A DNA stretch of 64,000 bases from CAZYSK01 sp964649415 (GTDB lineage: Bacteria > Chloroflexota > Anaerolineae > B4-G1): NCBI GenBank assembly GCA_964649415.1, contig CAZYSK010000026.1, positions 6,160-70,159 on the forward strand, given 5' to 3'. A program made the translations under genes and the position numbers. Position 1 is the stretch's first letter; each line of letters starts with the position of its first letter. Below, piece by piece: positions 46,973-56,335 of this stretch. The notes beneath the pieces are model-generated. The model did not search any database. It worked only from the letters and a program-made list of their open reading frames with translations, and was not told the DNA's origin.

Positions 46973-47998
46973 CTAATCCTCAAGATAGGGGGCCAACAGC
47001 TCTCGCAGCCCGTCGTGATCCAGTGTCACGTGGGCTGAGGAATACTCGCCCGTCAGTGCCGGTTGATCGAAAGGCGCTTGGCGCAGTTCCGGGAGGATCG
47101 GACAGATGATGTAGTAGCCGTCCCGCTGTATGGTGCGGTGGCACTCCTCCTCAGAGACCATGATCTCGTGCACCTTTTCGCCGGGGCGGATGCCGGTGTA
47201 GACGATGGGGATGTCCCGCCCGTTGATCAACACGCGAGCCACGTCCACGATGCGTGCCGCCGGGACGTGCGGTACATACGTCTCTCCGGCCAGCCCGGTG
47301 CGCACGGCCGCGAAAACCGTGTCAACTGCCCGATCGAGGCTGAGGAGAAAGCGCGTCATCTCTTTGAGCGTGACCGTCACCGGGCCGCCCTGTCGAATCT
47401 GGTCCAGGAACAGCGGGATGACCGACCCGCGTGAGGCAATCACGTTCCCGTAGCGCACGCACAGGAAACGGGTGTCTGGGCGCAGTTTGTTGGCTTCGAT
47501 GAGAATGCGCTCCTGAAGCGCCTTGGTCATGCCCATCACGTTGACCGGCTTGCAGGCCTTGTCCGTGGAGATACCGACCACCAGTTCGACCGAGTTGGCA
47601 TTTTCCTGAATGGCGCGCACGACGTTGTGGGGTCCGACGACGTTGGTCAGCACGGCTTCGAAGGGGAAGTACTCACAGGTGGGCACTTGTTTGAGCGCGG
47701 CCGCGTGGAAGACAACGTCCGCCTCTCGCACGGCGCGCAATACCGCGGGGTAGTCCCGCACGTTGCCGATGCGGAAATCCAGCAGTTCCTGCGAGTTGCG
47801 GTAGATGACCTCGTCCGTGGCGGCGCGGCGCTGGAGGTAATCCAGGCGCATGTAGTGCTGCTTGGCCTCGTCACGGGAGAAGACGATCACCTTAGACGGG
47901 CGTCCCATCTCTCCCGTCAGTAGTCTGCGTACCAATACCTGGCCCAGTGAACCGGTGCCGCCGGTCACCAGGACCCGTTTACCCTCAAGCGGTTGCAT
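46973..47998 (-). CDS. UDP-GlcNAc 4,6-dehydratase/5-epimerase type SDR (FnlA/CapE/WbjB-like)
   Basis: A 341-residue soluble SDR. ATG 47998 (MQPLEGKRVLVTGGTGSLGQ) is 6 bases after GGAGAG; the longer frame to 48061 overlaps the upstream gene. It contains KVIVFSRDEAKQHYMRLDYL, FHAAALKQVPTCEYFPFEAV, the active-site region GISTDKACKPVNVMGMTKAL, and RYGNVIASRGSVIPLFLDQI. The enzyme converts UDP-GlcNAc to a 4-keto-6-deoxy L-sugar in FucNAc/QuiNAc pathways. Its start lies inside the end of the RmlD-like gene (14-base overlap), giving tight coupling. Confidence 0.88.
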   Translation of the reverse strand: MQPLEGKRVLVTGGTGSLGQVLVRRLLTGEMGRPSKVIVFSRDEAKQHYMRLDYLQRRAATDEVIYRNSQELLDFRIGNVRDYPAVLRAVREADVVFHAAALKQVPTCEYFPFEAVLTNVVGPHNVVRAIQENANSVELVVGISTDKACKPVNVMGMTKALQERILIEANKLRPDTRFLCVRYGNVIASRGSVIPLFLDQIRQGGPVTVTLKEMTRFLLSLDRAVDTVFAAVRTGLAGETYVPHVPAARIVDVARVLINGRDIPIVYTGIRPGEKVHEIMVSEEECHRTIQRDGYYIICPILPELRQAPFDQPALTGEYSSAHVTLDHDGLRELLAPYLED

Positions 47999-48899
47999 AT
48001 CGTTCTCTCCATTGTCGCACGGCTTCGTCGTACGGCGTATCGTCCTGTGCCAGTTCCGCAATCATCTCGTCCCAACTGGGAATGCGGTAGCCGGTCTCTG
48101 CCCGGAAGCGAGAGGAATCCAGGCTGCGGTCACAGTGGAAACTCTCGTCAGGCTCGATGTCTATGCCTAACTCCATGGCGTCGCGGATCTTGACCAGGAG
48201 CTCGTACTTGCTGATCGGTGCACTGGAGACCTGGTACAATCCCGATAGGTCCGGATAGTCCGCGATCAAGTCTCCCATAATCCTGGCCAACACCGGTGTG
48301 GGGAAGCCGGTGTAGATCGCGTTCACATAACCGCGCACCTGCCCGCCGCGGTTGCTGAGGAACCACTCCAGCAGCGCGCTCTGCTTGGCGAAGTCGCGCC
48401 CGAAGATCGAGGTGCGGATAGTCAGGCATCCCTCGCGGTTCACCTCGCCCAACAGCTTCGTGCGCCCGTACAGATCTTCGGCGTCGGGGATGTCGTCCTC
48501 GGTGTAGTTACCCTTACGCCCGCTGAACACGCAGTCCGTGCTCATGTGGAACATACGTGTCCCCGTGGCGGCGCATAGCTCTGCCAGGCGGTGCGGGAAG
48601 AGCGAGTTCAGGTTGATGCTGACCACCGGGTCCTTGGCCTCTTTCAGTTGCTTGACGATGCCGATGCAATTGATGGCGACGGCAGGTTTCACCTGTGCGA
48701 AGGCCCGCACCACCGTATCGAAGTCCATTACATTCACACCGCCGATGGTGCGGCCGCGCTCCAGGCCTTCGTACACCGGATAGCGTGTCCACAGGCCGTT
48801 GACGCTGCGGAAGGTGGCGAAGGTCTCAAAACGGTCGCTCAGCACCTGGAACACCTTGTGTCCTAGCATGCCCTCACCACCCAAGATTAGAACGCGCAT
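47985..48899 (-). CDS. RmlD-like NDP-4-keto-6-deoxysugar reductase
   Basis: A 304-residue protein: LILGGEGMLGHKVFQVLSDR at the N-terminus, FHMSTDCVFSGRKGNYTEDD and the catalytic YGRTKLLGE (Tyr-x3-Lys), with a small substrate lobe after about residue 170. It lacks the C-terminal cupin of WbjC/CapF, so it matches the QnlB/WbvR-type reductase more than the bifunctional FucNAc enzyme; this tilts the pathway toward UDP-L-QuiNAc/RhaNAc. Final choice needs biochemical data. First gene of the three-gene sugar set (reductase, dehydratase, 2-epimerase). Confidence 0.85.
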   Translation of the reverse strand: MRVLILGGEGMLGHKVFQVLSDRFETFATFRSVNGLWTRYPVYEGLERGRTIGGVNVMDFDTVVRAFAQVKPAVAINCIGIVKQLKEAKDPVVSINLNSLFPHRLAELCAATGTRMFHMSTDCVFSGRKGNYTEDDIPDAEDLYGRTKLLGEVNREGCLTIRTSIFGRDFAKQSALLEWFLSNRGGQVRGYVNAIYTGFPTPVLARIMGDLIADYPDLSGLYQVSSAPISKYELLVKIRDAMELGIDIEPDESFHCDRSLDSSRFRAETGYRIPSWDEMIAELAQDDTPYDEAVRQWRERYATA

Positions 48900-48935
48900 G
48901 ATGTGCCCCCTATGGAATAGCCCTCTGTTACGACG

Positions 48936-49871
48936 TCACTCATTCACCATCTCCTCCTGTGCCCACGCCATGTACTCTGTCAGGCCCTCCTCCAGCTCCA
49001 CGGCGGGCTCGTACCCCAGCTCGTCGTGGGCAGCCGATATGTCGGCCAGGCTGTGGCGCACGTCCCCCTTGCGCGGCGGGCCATGCCTCACGACCGGCGC
49101 GACGTCGCTGGCCGCGACCATCATTTCGACCAGGCGGTTGATCGTAATCCGCGTGCCGCTTGCGATGTTGAAGGCGCCGGAGACCCCGCGCGCCATAGCC
49201 GCCTTGTAGTTGGCCTGCGCCACGTCGCGCACGTTCACGAAATCGCGGGTCTGTTCTCCGTCGCCAAAGACGATGACCGGCATCGCATGCAGCATGCGAT
49301 GGGCGAAGATCGGGATGACGTTGCCGTAGGCATCGTAGCGTTGGTTCACGCCGTAGACGTTGAAATACCGCAGGCAGACACATTCCAATGCCGGATAGAG
49401 CTTGGCATACGCCAGGCAGAGTTTCTCCGCCGCCAGCTTGCTGGCCCCATAGGGCGAGTCGGGCTCTACCGGGTGATCCTCCCGGATGGGCAGGGTCTTC
49501 AGCTCTCCGAAGATACCGGCTGACGACGAATAGACGACTTTGCGCACGCCCGCGTGCCGGGCTGCCTCCAGCACGCGCACCGTGCCGATGACGTTGATCT
49601 GCGAATCCTCGATGGGATGCTCGATTGAGCGCGTATTGCCCACGGAAGCCGCCAGGTGGAAAATCACCTCCGCGCCATCCATCGCCTGAGCCAGGGTCTC
49701 TGCGTCGCGCACGTCTCCCTTGATGAACTCGGCCTCAGGGAAGGGGTCGAGGTTGCAGCGATAGCCAGACAGCAGGTTGTCCAGCACCGTCACCCCATGG
49801 CCTTTCTCCACCAACAGCTTCACGATGTTGGAGCCGATGAAACCGGCGCCGCCGGTAACCAGAGCCTTCAT
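48936..49871 (-). CDS. NAD-dependent NDP-sugar epimerase/dehydratase (extended SDR)
   Basis: A 311-residue protein. Cofactor loop TGGAGFIGSNIVKLLVEKGH at residues 5-24, FHLAASVGNTRSIEHPIEDS, YSSSAGIFGELKTLPIREDH and the catalytic YGASKLAAEKLCLAY. The family is the GalE/WbpP-like branch acting on UDP-glucose, UDP-GlcNAc or UDP-uronic acids; the specificity is not clear. It is separated from the RmlD-like gene by 36 bases and from the glycosyltransferase upstream by 9 bases. Confidence 0.88.
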   Translation of the reverse strand: MKALVTGGAGFIGSNIVKLLVEKGHGVTVLDNLLSGYRCNLDPFPEAEFIKGDVRDAETLAQAMDGAEVIFHLAASVGNTRSIEHPIEDSQINVIGTVRVLEAARHAGVRKVVYSSSAGIFGELKTLPIREDHPVEPDSPYGASKLAAEKLCLAYAKLYPALECVCLRYFNVYGVNQRYDAYGNVIPIFAHRMLHAMPVIVFGDGEQTRDFVNVRDVAQANYKAAMARGVSGAFNIASGTRITINRLVEMMVAASDVAPVVRHGPPRKGDVRHSLADISAAHDELGYEPAVELEEGLTEYMAWAQEEMVNE

Positions 49872-49880
49872 GTATGATCT

Positions 49881-51110
49881 TCACTCCCGTTTTCGTTGCG
49901 CCAGCTCGCTGAATAGTGCTTCGTAGCGATCTAGCAGCACTTGGCGCGTGTAGTTTGCGAGGAATCCCGTCCGCCCGGCCTGCCCCATAGTCTCGCGCCT
50001 GACTTGGGGCATCGTGTACAGGGACCGCACCTCTTGAGCCAGGGCTGCGGGATCCTCCTGCGGGCAGATGATCCCCGCACCCGCCTCTCGGATCACGTCG
50101 GCGGGATCGCCGGACACCACGCCCAGGATAGGCCGCCCACAGGCCAGGTAGGCCGGCGTCTTGGACGGTATTGTGATCTCGAACAGCGGGTCGCGCTTGA
50201 GATGCACCAACAGCACGTCCGCCAGGGCGAACAAGCGCGGCATCTCCGTGGCCGGTTGACGCCCCACAAAGTGCACGTTGTCCAGTTCGCGTTCACTGGC
50301 CATTTGGCTGAGCGCATCCTTGTCCACGCCGTCGCCGATGAATACGAACTGGACCGCGGGCGTGTCGCGCAGCAGAGTCGCCGCCTCGACGACGTTATGC
50401 AACCCCTGGGCCGCCCCCATGTTGCCGCCAAACACGATATTGAATCTGCCTGCCAGGCCATGCCGTACTGCCAATGCCTCATCTCGCGGCACGGGGCGAT
50501 AGACGTCCTCGTCCGCCCAATTGGGGATGACGTGGATCTTGTCCGGCGGCACACCTTTTTCGACCAGGTTGCGCTTGAATCCCGGTGAGATCACGGTGAT
50601 CGCCGCCGCCTGTCGATAGACAAAGCGTGCCAATCGCGAAACCCACCCCGCCACTCGCTGGGAAGGCATCATCCCCGTCGCGGCCAGCGTCTCCGGCCAC
50701 ATGTCCTGCACTTCGTACACAAATGGTACCCGTCGTAGCAGCCCAATCCACCAGGCCGGGATACCCACCGTCAGCGGGGGATGATAGACCCACATCACAT
50801 CGGCCGGGCCGGAGAGCGCCGGTCCCAGCAGCGACGCCGAGGTCGCAAAGCTCAAGTAGTTCAAGGATCGGCGCACCGTAGAACGGCTATGGTCTGGATA
50901 GAGTGGCACGCGGAGAACTTGCACACCGTCTATCTGTTCCCTTCGCCACAGGCGCTGACGGTACCCCGGATAAATGCGGCCCTGGGGGTAGTTGGGAAAA
51001 CCAGTGATGGATGTGGCCTGGTGCCCACGGGCCACGAGTCCCCTGGCCAGCGGGTGTATCTTTGCCCCAGGTTCAGGGTCGTACCATTGAGAAAGCAACA
51101 GGATTCTCAC
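49881..51110 (-). CDS. Glycosyltransferase family 4, WbuB-like
   Basis: A 409-residue protein from GTG 51110. The N-terminal half has LLLSQWYDPEPGAKIHPLAR, TGFPNYPQGRIYPGYRQRLW and FVYEVQDMWPETLAATGMMP, characteristic of the WbuB-like GT4 group. The donor-site part includes VFGGNMGAAQGLHNVVEAAT, FVGRQPATEMPRLFALADVL and the final Glu region FEITIPSKTPAYLACGRPIL. WbuB-type enzymes transfer L-FucNAc-like residues, which matches the neighbouring UDP-L-6-deoxy-HexNAc pathway. Cytoplasmic face of the membrane. Confidence 0.9.
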   Translation of the reverse strand: MRILLLSQWYDPEPGAKIHPLARGLVARGHQATSITGFPNYPQGRIYPGYRQRLWRREQIDGVQVLRVPLYPDHSRSTVRRSLNYLSFATSASLLGPALSGPADVMWVYHPPLTVGIPAWWIGLLRRVPFVYEVQDMWPETLAATGMMPSQRVAGWVSRLARFVYRQAAAITVISPGFKRNLVEKGVPPDKIHVIPNWADEDVYRPVPRDEALAVRHGLAGRFNIVFGGNMGAAQGLHNVVEAATLLRDTPAVQFVFIGDGVDKDALSQMASERELDNVHFVGRQPATEMPRLFALADVLLVHLKRDPLFEITIPSKTPAYLACGRPILGVVSGDPADVIREAGAGIICPQEDPAALAQEVRSLYTMPQVRRETMGQAGRTGFLANYTRQVLLDRYEALFSELAQRKRE

Positions 51111-51218
51111 TGCCCGGTTCCACCATCATGCGGATACAATCATACATGCTAAATCATCTGGGACTGCCAGCCCGTACAATAGGCCTCGCAGCAAAGAGTG
51201 GACGCTGCGCACTGGGAT

Positions 51219-52241
51219 CTAGGGTTTTATGAAGAAATCCATCAAGTCAGGCATCTGTATGCGACGCGTTGACTGGACACGGCGGCGCTTGTGCAGAGTG
51301 GCAGGTAACATCCTTATCATATCCCACCAAGCCCACACTAACGCAATCAGGGTCCGTGGGGACTTCAGAAGATAGTAAGGCCAGAACAAAGCTTCGGCCA
51401 ACAGAATGTACGGTGCTAGCCGGAATATCGCACCCAGCGGAATGTCCCCTATGATCGTCAGGTAACGATTGCGCAACCAGTTCCTTTGGTACCAGAGAGG
51501 CTTCTCTACAAGCTTCCGTTTTCCCCCAACAGAGCCTGAACCCACGTGCCAAGCTATGGCGGTTGACACGTGGCGGCATCGCCAACCGCGCAACTGCATT
51601 CGGAAATAGAGATCGATATCCTCGCCCCCTGTAACATAGCTCTCATCGAAGTACTCATCAGCGGATAGCTTTATGTCCTCAAGCATACTTCGGCGGAAGA
51701 AAGGACAGCACCCGGACGGACCAAAAACGTATTGAGCGCCCTGAGCATCCTGGGTTGGTCTGGCCGCGACGCCACGGATATGCCTACGTAGCAAATAGCC
51801 TGCTTCGGCATCGCCCAGGTTGGGGCAGCTATCGTCTTCCAGTTCAAACTGCTCACAAGCTAGCACTGTGCCACTAGCGGCTCCTATGGTGGAGTCTCGA
51901 CTCATAGCTTCTGCAGCACTGCTCACGAAACGGGGATCTAGAAACGCATCCTGGTTCAAAGGCAGAATGTATTCACCTTTGGACGCAGCAATACCGATGT
52001 TCATACCTCGTGCAAAGCCTAGATTCGAGCCATTCTCGATCGTTACAAATTGGGGAAACTCCGCACGCAGAGCCTCCAGTGAACCATCACGGGACCCATT
52101 GTCTACGACTATCACCTCAATCCTTGAGTAGTCCTGCTGTGAAACACAGGACGCACAACGGACGATATCTGGAAGCCCATTCCAATTGAGAATGACTATG
52201 CTGACTAGTGCAGGATGCTCTTGATATCCTCGTGGCTCCAC
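51219..52241 (-). CDS. Glycosyltransferase family 2 (rhamnosyltransferase-like)
   Basis: A 340-residue protein. GTG 52241 lies 9 bases after AAGGAGG and is preferred over the longer frame to 52334. The GT-A nucleotide fold opens with VSIVILNWNGLPDIVRCASC, then VIVVDNGSRDGSLEAL and SKGEYILPLNQDAFLDPRFV, in which the Asp pair replaces the usual DxD. EDIDLYFRMQLRGWRC and a C-terminal hydrophobic pair (LAPYILLAEALFWPYYLL) follow. The fold resembles WbbL-type enzymes that add rhamnose or similar sugars to lipid-linked oligosaccharides. From here to 59128 the DNA looks less GC-rich than upstream. Confidence 0.87.
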   Translation of the reverse strand: MEPRGYQEHPALVSIVILNWNGLPDIVRCASCVSQQDYSRIEVIVVDNGSRDGSLEALRAEFPQFVTIENGSNLGFARGMNIGIAASKGEYILPLNQDAFLDPRFVSSAAEAMSRDSTIGAASGTVLACEQFELEDDSCPNLGDAEAGYLLRRHIRGVAARPTQDAQGAQYVFGPSGCCPFFRRSMLEDIKLSADEYFDESYVTGGEDIDLYFRMQLRGWRCRHVSTAIAWHVGSGSVGGKRKLVEKPLWYQRNWLRNRYLTIIGDIPLGAIFRLAPYILLAEALFWPYYLLKSPRTLIALVWAWWDMIRMLPATLHKRRRVQSTRRIQMPDLMDFFIKP

Positions 52242-52255
52242 CGACTGTTTCCTCC

Positions 52256-53461
52256 TTAGCCTTGCTCCTCTTCTCGCGCACAGAACGATTCCTTGGCGGG
52301 TTCGCCCAGCACAGCTTGCTCTATGACCGCGCACTGGAACTCAGGGTGGTAGTAGCGGTCAATGACGCTGCAACATTGGCCGCGGATCTGTTCATCGGGG
52401 AGCACAGACTTGGTCCACTCATAGATCACCCGGGCTAGATCGGCAACATCACCTTGCTTGAAGAAAGCTCCATTCAGTCCTGGGGTAATGGCTTCCCATT
52501 CCGGCATTTGCTGGTCCGGATTGTCATGCGTGATCACAGGGGTGCCGTAGGCCAAGCTGTGCATTGCCGTCAGGCCAACCTTGCCAGGCGCAACGGTGAC
52601 GTTAGCGGTCATTATCAGCTCGGCGAGCGTCTCTTCATCATAACACGCGCCGTAGAACCTAGCTGGCAATTCGTATCGTGAGGCCAGTCTTTCCAGAGTG
52701 GGGCGTTCAGGACCATCGCCTACCAGGAGTAGATTGACCTCGTGTTGTTGATCTCTCAAGACGTAGATCGCCTCCAGAAGCAAGTCTAGACGCCGTGCTT
52801 TGTGGAGTCGACTTGTGCATATGATCAGTGGGCGATGAGGCTCCTCGAACAACTCACGACGAACATAGCCGAGTCGCTCTGGAGTGATTTGTGCGCGCAG
52901 CGCCTTCTGGTGTTCGTAGTCAAGGCTGTTGTAGACGACGTAGAGATCCTCCGAGCGGAAGCCCTCTTTGATACCAATCGATCTGGCTCGGTGTCCATAT
53001 AGCAGTAACCCGTGTGCCAGGTGATAGAATGCACAGCGAATCCATCTCTTGGGCCCGTGTTCCTGGCGTATCCAGCCATGGGTCCAGAAAAGAACGCGTT
53101 TGCCCGAAAGCCTGGCCAAGAGTGCAGAGATCCAGGTAGTGAGGAAGTGGGCGTCTCCGGAAAAGACGATCGCCTGGATGTCCCGGCGGATCGCAAGTCG
53201 CATCAAACGCCCCTGAACCAGGTATCGCCCGCTAAAGTAGTAACAAGGCGTTCGGACGAAACGGGTAGGATCTGTCACCTCCCACTCCTTTATCCCGGAG
53301 CCATTGCGGACTTGAGTATCCGCCGCCAACACGAAGTGGTGTTGTTGACTCTCTAGGAGCCTGCGCATAACAGCTCCCCGGTAGTGCGCAATGAATGGGG
53401 ATACAACTGCCACAGTGCATTTACTTCGTTTGCCTCGCATCAACTGTCCAGACTGGTCCAT
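52256..53461 (-). CDS. Glycosyltransferase (GT4/GT1 fold)
   Basis: A 401-residue protein; the start is either ATG 53461 (MDQSGQLMRGKR) or ATG 53440, neither with a strong ribosome site. N-terminal core: KCTVAVVSPFIAHYRGAVMR, then FSGDAHFLTTWISALLARLS and FWTHGWIRQEHGPKRWIRCA. C-terminal GT4 elements: RPLIICTSRLHKARRLDLLL, LLLVGDGPERPTLERLASRY and VAPGKVGLTAMHSLAYGTPV. It is 14 bases upstream (transcript order) of the GT2 gene. The sugar transferred is not predictable. Confidence 0.85.
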   Translation of the reverse strand: MDQSGQLMRGKRSKCTVAVVSPFIAHYRGAVMRRLLESQQHHFVLAADTQVRNGSGIKEWEVTDPTRFVRTPCYYFSGRYLVQGRLMRLAIRRDIQAIVFSGDAHFLTTWISALLARLSGKRVLFWTHGWIRQEHGPKRWIRCAFYHLAHGLLLYGHRARSIGIKEGFRSEDLYVVYNSLDYEHQKALRAQITPERLGYVRRELFEEPHRPLIICTSRLHKARRLDLLLEAIYVLRDQQHEVNLLLVGDGPERPTLERLASRYELPARFYGACYDEETLAELIMTANVTVAPGKVGLTAMHSLAYGTPVITHDNPDQQMPEWEAITPGLNGAFFKQGDVADLARVIYEWTKSVLPDEQIRGQCCSVIDRYYHPEFQCAVIEQAVLGEPAKESFCAREEEQG

Positions 53462-53550
53462 AGGGTGTGCTTTCTCTTGGTCTCGTTGACTCCTGGTGTA
53501 TGACCGAACCGCGTCAGATGCCGATACGCGGTGCTTTGTTGAACAGGTCT

Positions 53551-55044
53551 TCAGTTCCGTGAGGACCCACCATTTCTCTGACATCCTGAACGAGATACCA
53601 GTCCCAGGACGCTTATTATCGCCATGATGAAATAGAGATTACGGTCAAGAAGAGCGGGACCCTGGAACAGCAACGAAGGCACAAGAGCAAACAGACTCGC
53701 CGTGCATCCAATTGCCAATTCGTACAAGTCTCTGTTGCCCGAAGCTGAGCCCACATGCAGCGCCCGTCTTAACTGAATCCGTATGCCCGATCCAAACAGC
53801 CACAAGACCACAATACCCAGTATCCCCATCTCCAAGGGCAGGGTGATGAGCAGACAGTGGGCATCTGTCCAGATTGTCCCGACGACATCGCGAAGATCAG
53901 TGTAATGATAGTGAAACACAGCCTCGAAATGTCCAAACCCTATGCCCGTAAGCCAATTCAGATCCCGAACATATATGGATGCCGTCTTCAGGTACCTGGG
54001 GATTCGCGATGTCTCTACGTCGAACCTTGACCCGACCATAGGTAGCCACGCCAGGCGAGCAAGGCTAAGTTCACGGAATCTGGCTGGCACAAGTGACGCG
54101 AGTATAGTCAGAACCAGGACACTCAAGACCAGAATCGCTATCCATAGCCTTGGTCTTCTTGTCCCTAGTTTTCTGGGGTACCACATTGTGTAAAGGCACA
54201 ACTGTACTGCAATGGACACAAAAGCTGACCTGGTAGCAGAAAGGATCATTCCAAACAGCAACACGCCGATTGCCAAGCTGAGTGCAAGCTTCCGAAGGAT
54301 TCGTGTGCGGCCGGACACCAGCCACACCACCAGGAAGGGCATAAGTATCTGGTACCATTGTGTAATGCGTACACGCACATTGGGGCCTCCTCCCAGGGTG
54401 TCCAGAAAGTATACACCGCTCCTCCCCATGAGCATTACAGCACTTGCGTATAGCAGCCCACCTACCGAGATCCAGGTCATGACCTTGAGCAGTGTGATGA
54501 CCTTGCGCTCAGTATTGACAAAATGGATCGCGGAGAAGTACAGTAAAACGGAAGATATGAGCAACTGGACGTAGCCTATCGGAGAAAACTTCAGTTGGGG
54601 CGAGCGGACCGCTGCCGGAAACTTGAGGTAGCCGATCAGAAAGGTTGAAACTGCGGCAAGAACGAGCAAGAGCATACCCTGCGCAATCCTGTTGCGCGCC
54701 ACAAGAGACCGCAAACGTGTAAGGCTCTTGGGTTGAGACACGAGAGTCATGGCCCAGATCCCCACAGTGATTAAGCCAAAAACCCTCACTGGTGACAAGA
54801 CCTGGCCCGCGACTGATGCAGAAAAATAGACCATAGAGGATGTAAAAGCCAAGTACACGCTCCAGACGGGCCGAGCTGCCAACGACGGCAGGACAATAAT
54901 GCCAACGACAATCGCTCCTATCCATGCAAGGGACGCGGTGTTCTCAGCTAAGCCGGCTGCAAGTCCAATCACAGTTGCTGCCAGGAGCGTCCCCACGATT
55001 ATGACTCTTGACGTGTTGTCGTTTCCACTGATTCCCACTTGCAT
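53551..55044 (-). CDS. O-antigen ligase/polymerase-like integral membrane protein (Wzy-type)
   Basis: A 497-residue protein with about eleven transmembrane segments and a long periplasmic-type loop between roughly residues 330 and 395 (RELSLARLAWLPMVGSRFDV, TGIGFGHFEAVFHYHYTDLR). That loop and preceding Arg residues (SATRSAFVSIAVQLCLYTM) match the Wzy_C/O-antigen ligase family. It is likely to polymerise the lipid-linked repeat outside the membrane, or ligate it to a carrier. Its neighbours are glycosyltransferases and the Wzx-like flippase at the distal end. Confidence 0.85.
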   Translation of the reverse strand: MQVGISGNDNTSRVIIVGTLLAATVIGLAAGLAENTASLAWIGAIVVGIIVLPSLAARPVWSVYLAFTSSMVYFSASVAGQVLSPVRVFGLITVGIWAMTLVSQPKSLTRLRSLVARNRIAQGMLLLVLAAVSTFLIGYLKFPAAVRSPQLKFSPIGYVQLLISSVLLYFSAIHFVNTERKVITLLKVMTWISVGGLLYASAVMLMGRSGVYFLDTLGGGPNVRVRITQWYQILMPFLVVWLVSGRTRILRKLALSLAIGVLLFGMILSATRSAFVSIAVQLCLYTMWYPRKLGTRRPRLWIAILVLSVLVLTILASLVPARFRELSLARLAWLPMVGSRFDVETSRIPRYLKTASIYVRDLNWLTGIGFGHFEAVFHYHYTDLRDVVGTIWTDAHCLLITLPLEMGILGIVVLWLFGSGIRIQLRRALHVGSASGNRDLYELAIGCTASLFALVPSLLFQGPALLDRNLYFIMAIISVLGLVSRSGCQRNGGSSRN

Positions 55045-55056
55045 TTCAATAACCTA

Positions 55057-56289
55057 CTAATGCAGTAGACCACAGATGCCAAGTTCTCGGCGCAGTTTCT
55101 CGCTGTCTTCGTCAGATAGGCTTCCCAGTTCGGTCAGACTCAGATTCATTGACTCAAGCAATGTCACGAAATTGCTGCAAACGTCCCCGTCCTTCAGAGT
55201 GCTTGCAAGATAGAGGTACGGTGTGGACGAATTGGGGAGTATAGAGATCATGGCAACCGCGTTCTGTTGTAGTTCGGACACCAGGCCCAGTTCATGGTAA
55301 GCACGAAGCAAATATACCCATGAATAGCGCTGGTGAGGTGAGATGGAGAGCGAGGTATGCAGATTAGCCAAAGCCTTTTCATATTGGCGTTCTTGCAAGT
55401 AGATGTATCCGAGCCACCGGTAAGGTGCTTCATGACCTGGTTCGATGGTTGACGCCGCATCGAGGCTTTGGATGGCCTGATCTGTCTCACCCGAATCGTA
55501 GTATGTAAGCCCCAGATAGAAGTGAGACCACATGCCGACTCCGCCCAGTTCAATTGAACGCCTGAAAGACGTGGCTGCATCAGCTAGCCAGCCAAGCTCT
55601 TTGTAGGCTTTGCCACAAGCATAGTGTGCCTGTTCATTCTGAGGATCAAGACTAACTGCCGCCTCGCAGGCGTCAACCGCATTTGTCCAGTCACCCTCGT
55701 CAATGAAGGAGAATGCTAGCTCTTGATAGAGCTGTGCCAGTGAGTCGCTGGGTTCTACCTTTTGAGCGACTTGAGCCCAATGTAGGCTGCGGTACAATTG
55801 CTCCTGTTTCATGAACCGACGAGCAGTGTTAAGGAAATAGGCTGATGCCTCGGCTTGACGCCAGTGCCTGATAGCGTGTTGCTGCTGCCCGGCCTTGTGA
55901 TAGACGCAACCCAATTGGAAACTTGCGATAGGATCATCGGCAGCAGGGTCTAGAACGGGTTGCCATCTCTCCAGAAACTGGGCTGCTGAATCACTACAAA
56001 CCTCCAGAGCCAACAGACCACGTAATCCTGCCCGCTCTCGTACAGCCAAGTCTGCCAGCGATGCCTGCAAGGATGAGCACTGGGCGATCAACTGTGTATC
56101 TTCCTTAAGTCTAAGACCTACGACACGGAGGAACATACGATTCAACCTGGCGTCGAGGATCAGCTTGTCCACTCGCGAAAGGACAGCCAGAAGACAGAAG
56201 AGCGCAATCATTGGCGATAACTTGATTCTTCGACCATCCATCTTTTTGGCATGCACTCCTGGAGCTACCGGCACGGTGAGGACGACCAC
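55057..56289 (-). CDS. TPR-repeat protein in the glycan cluster
   Basis: A 410-residue protein. GTG 56289 is 5 bases after GAGG; ATG 56241 is a possible shorter start. One hydrophobic segment near residue 30 (LSPMIALFCLLAVLSRVDKL) could be an anchor or signal. Residues about 110-370 are tetratricopeptide repeats: DEGDWTNAVDACEAAVSLDP, NEQAHYACGKAYKELGWLAD, GETDQAIQSLDAASTIEPGH and RQYEKALANLHTSLSISPHQ. TPR proteins in such clusters often assist polymerase or secretion complexes. No enzymatic motif is present. Confidence 0.8.
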   Translation of the reverse strand: MVVLTVPVAPGVHAKKMDGRRIKLSPMIALFCLLAVLSRVDKLILDARLNRMFLRVVGLRLKEDTQLIAQCSSLQASLADLAVRERAGLRGLLALEVCSDSAAQFLERWQPVLDPAADDPIASFQLGCVYHKAGQQQHAIRHWRQAEASAYFLNTARRFMKQEQLYRSLHWAQVAQKVEPSDSLAQLYQELAFSFIDEGDWTNAVDACEAAVSLDPQNEQAHYACGKAYKELGWLADAATSFRRSIELGGVGMWSHFYLGLTYYDSGETDQAIQSLDAASTIEPGHEAPYRWLGYIYLQERQYEKALANLHTSLSISPHQRYSWVYLLRAYHELGLVSELQQNAVAMISILPNSSTPYLYLASTLKDGDVCSNFVTLLESMNLSLTELGSLSDEDSEKLRRELGICGLLH

Positions 56290-56335
56290 ATATGCCTCGG
56301 TGTCGTCACACGGTTCGTGGTAGCCAAGTTACTCC

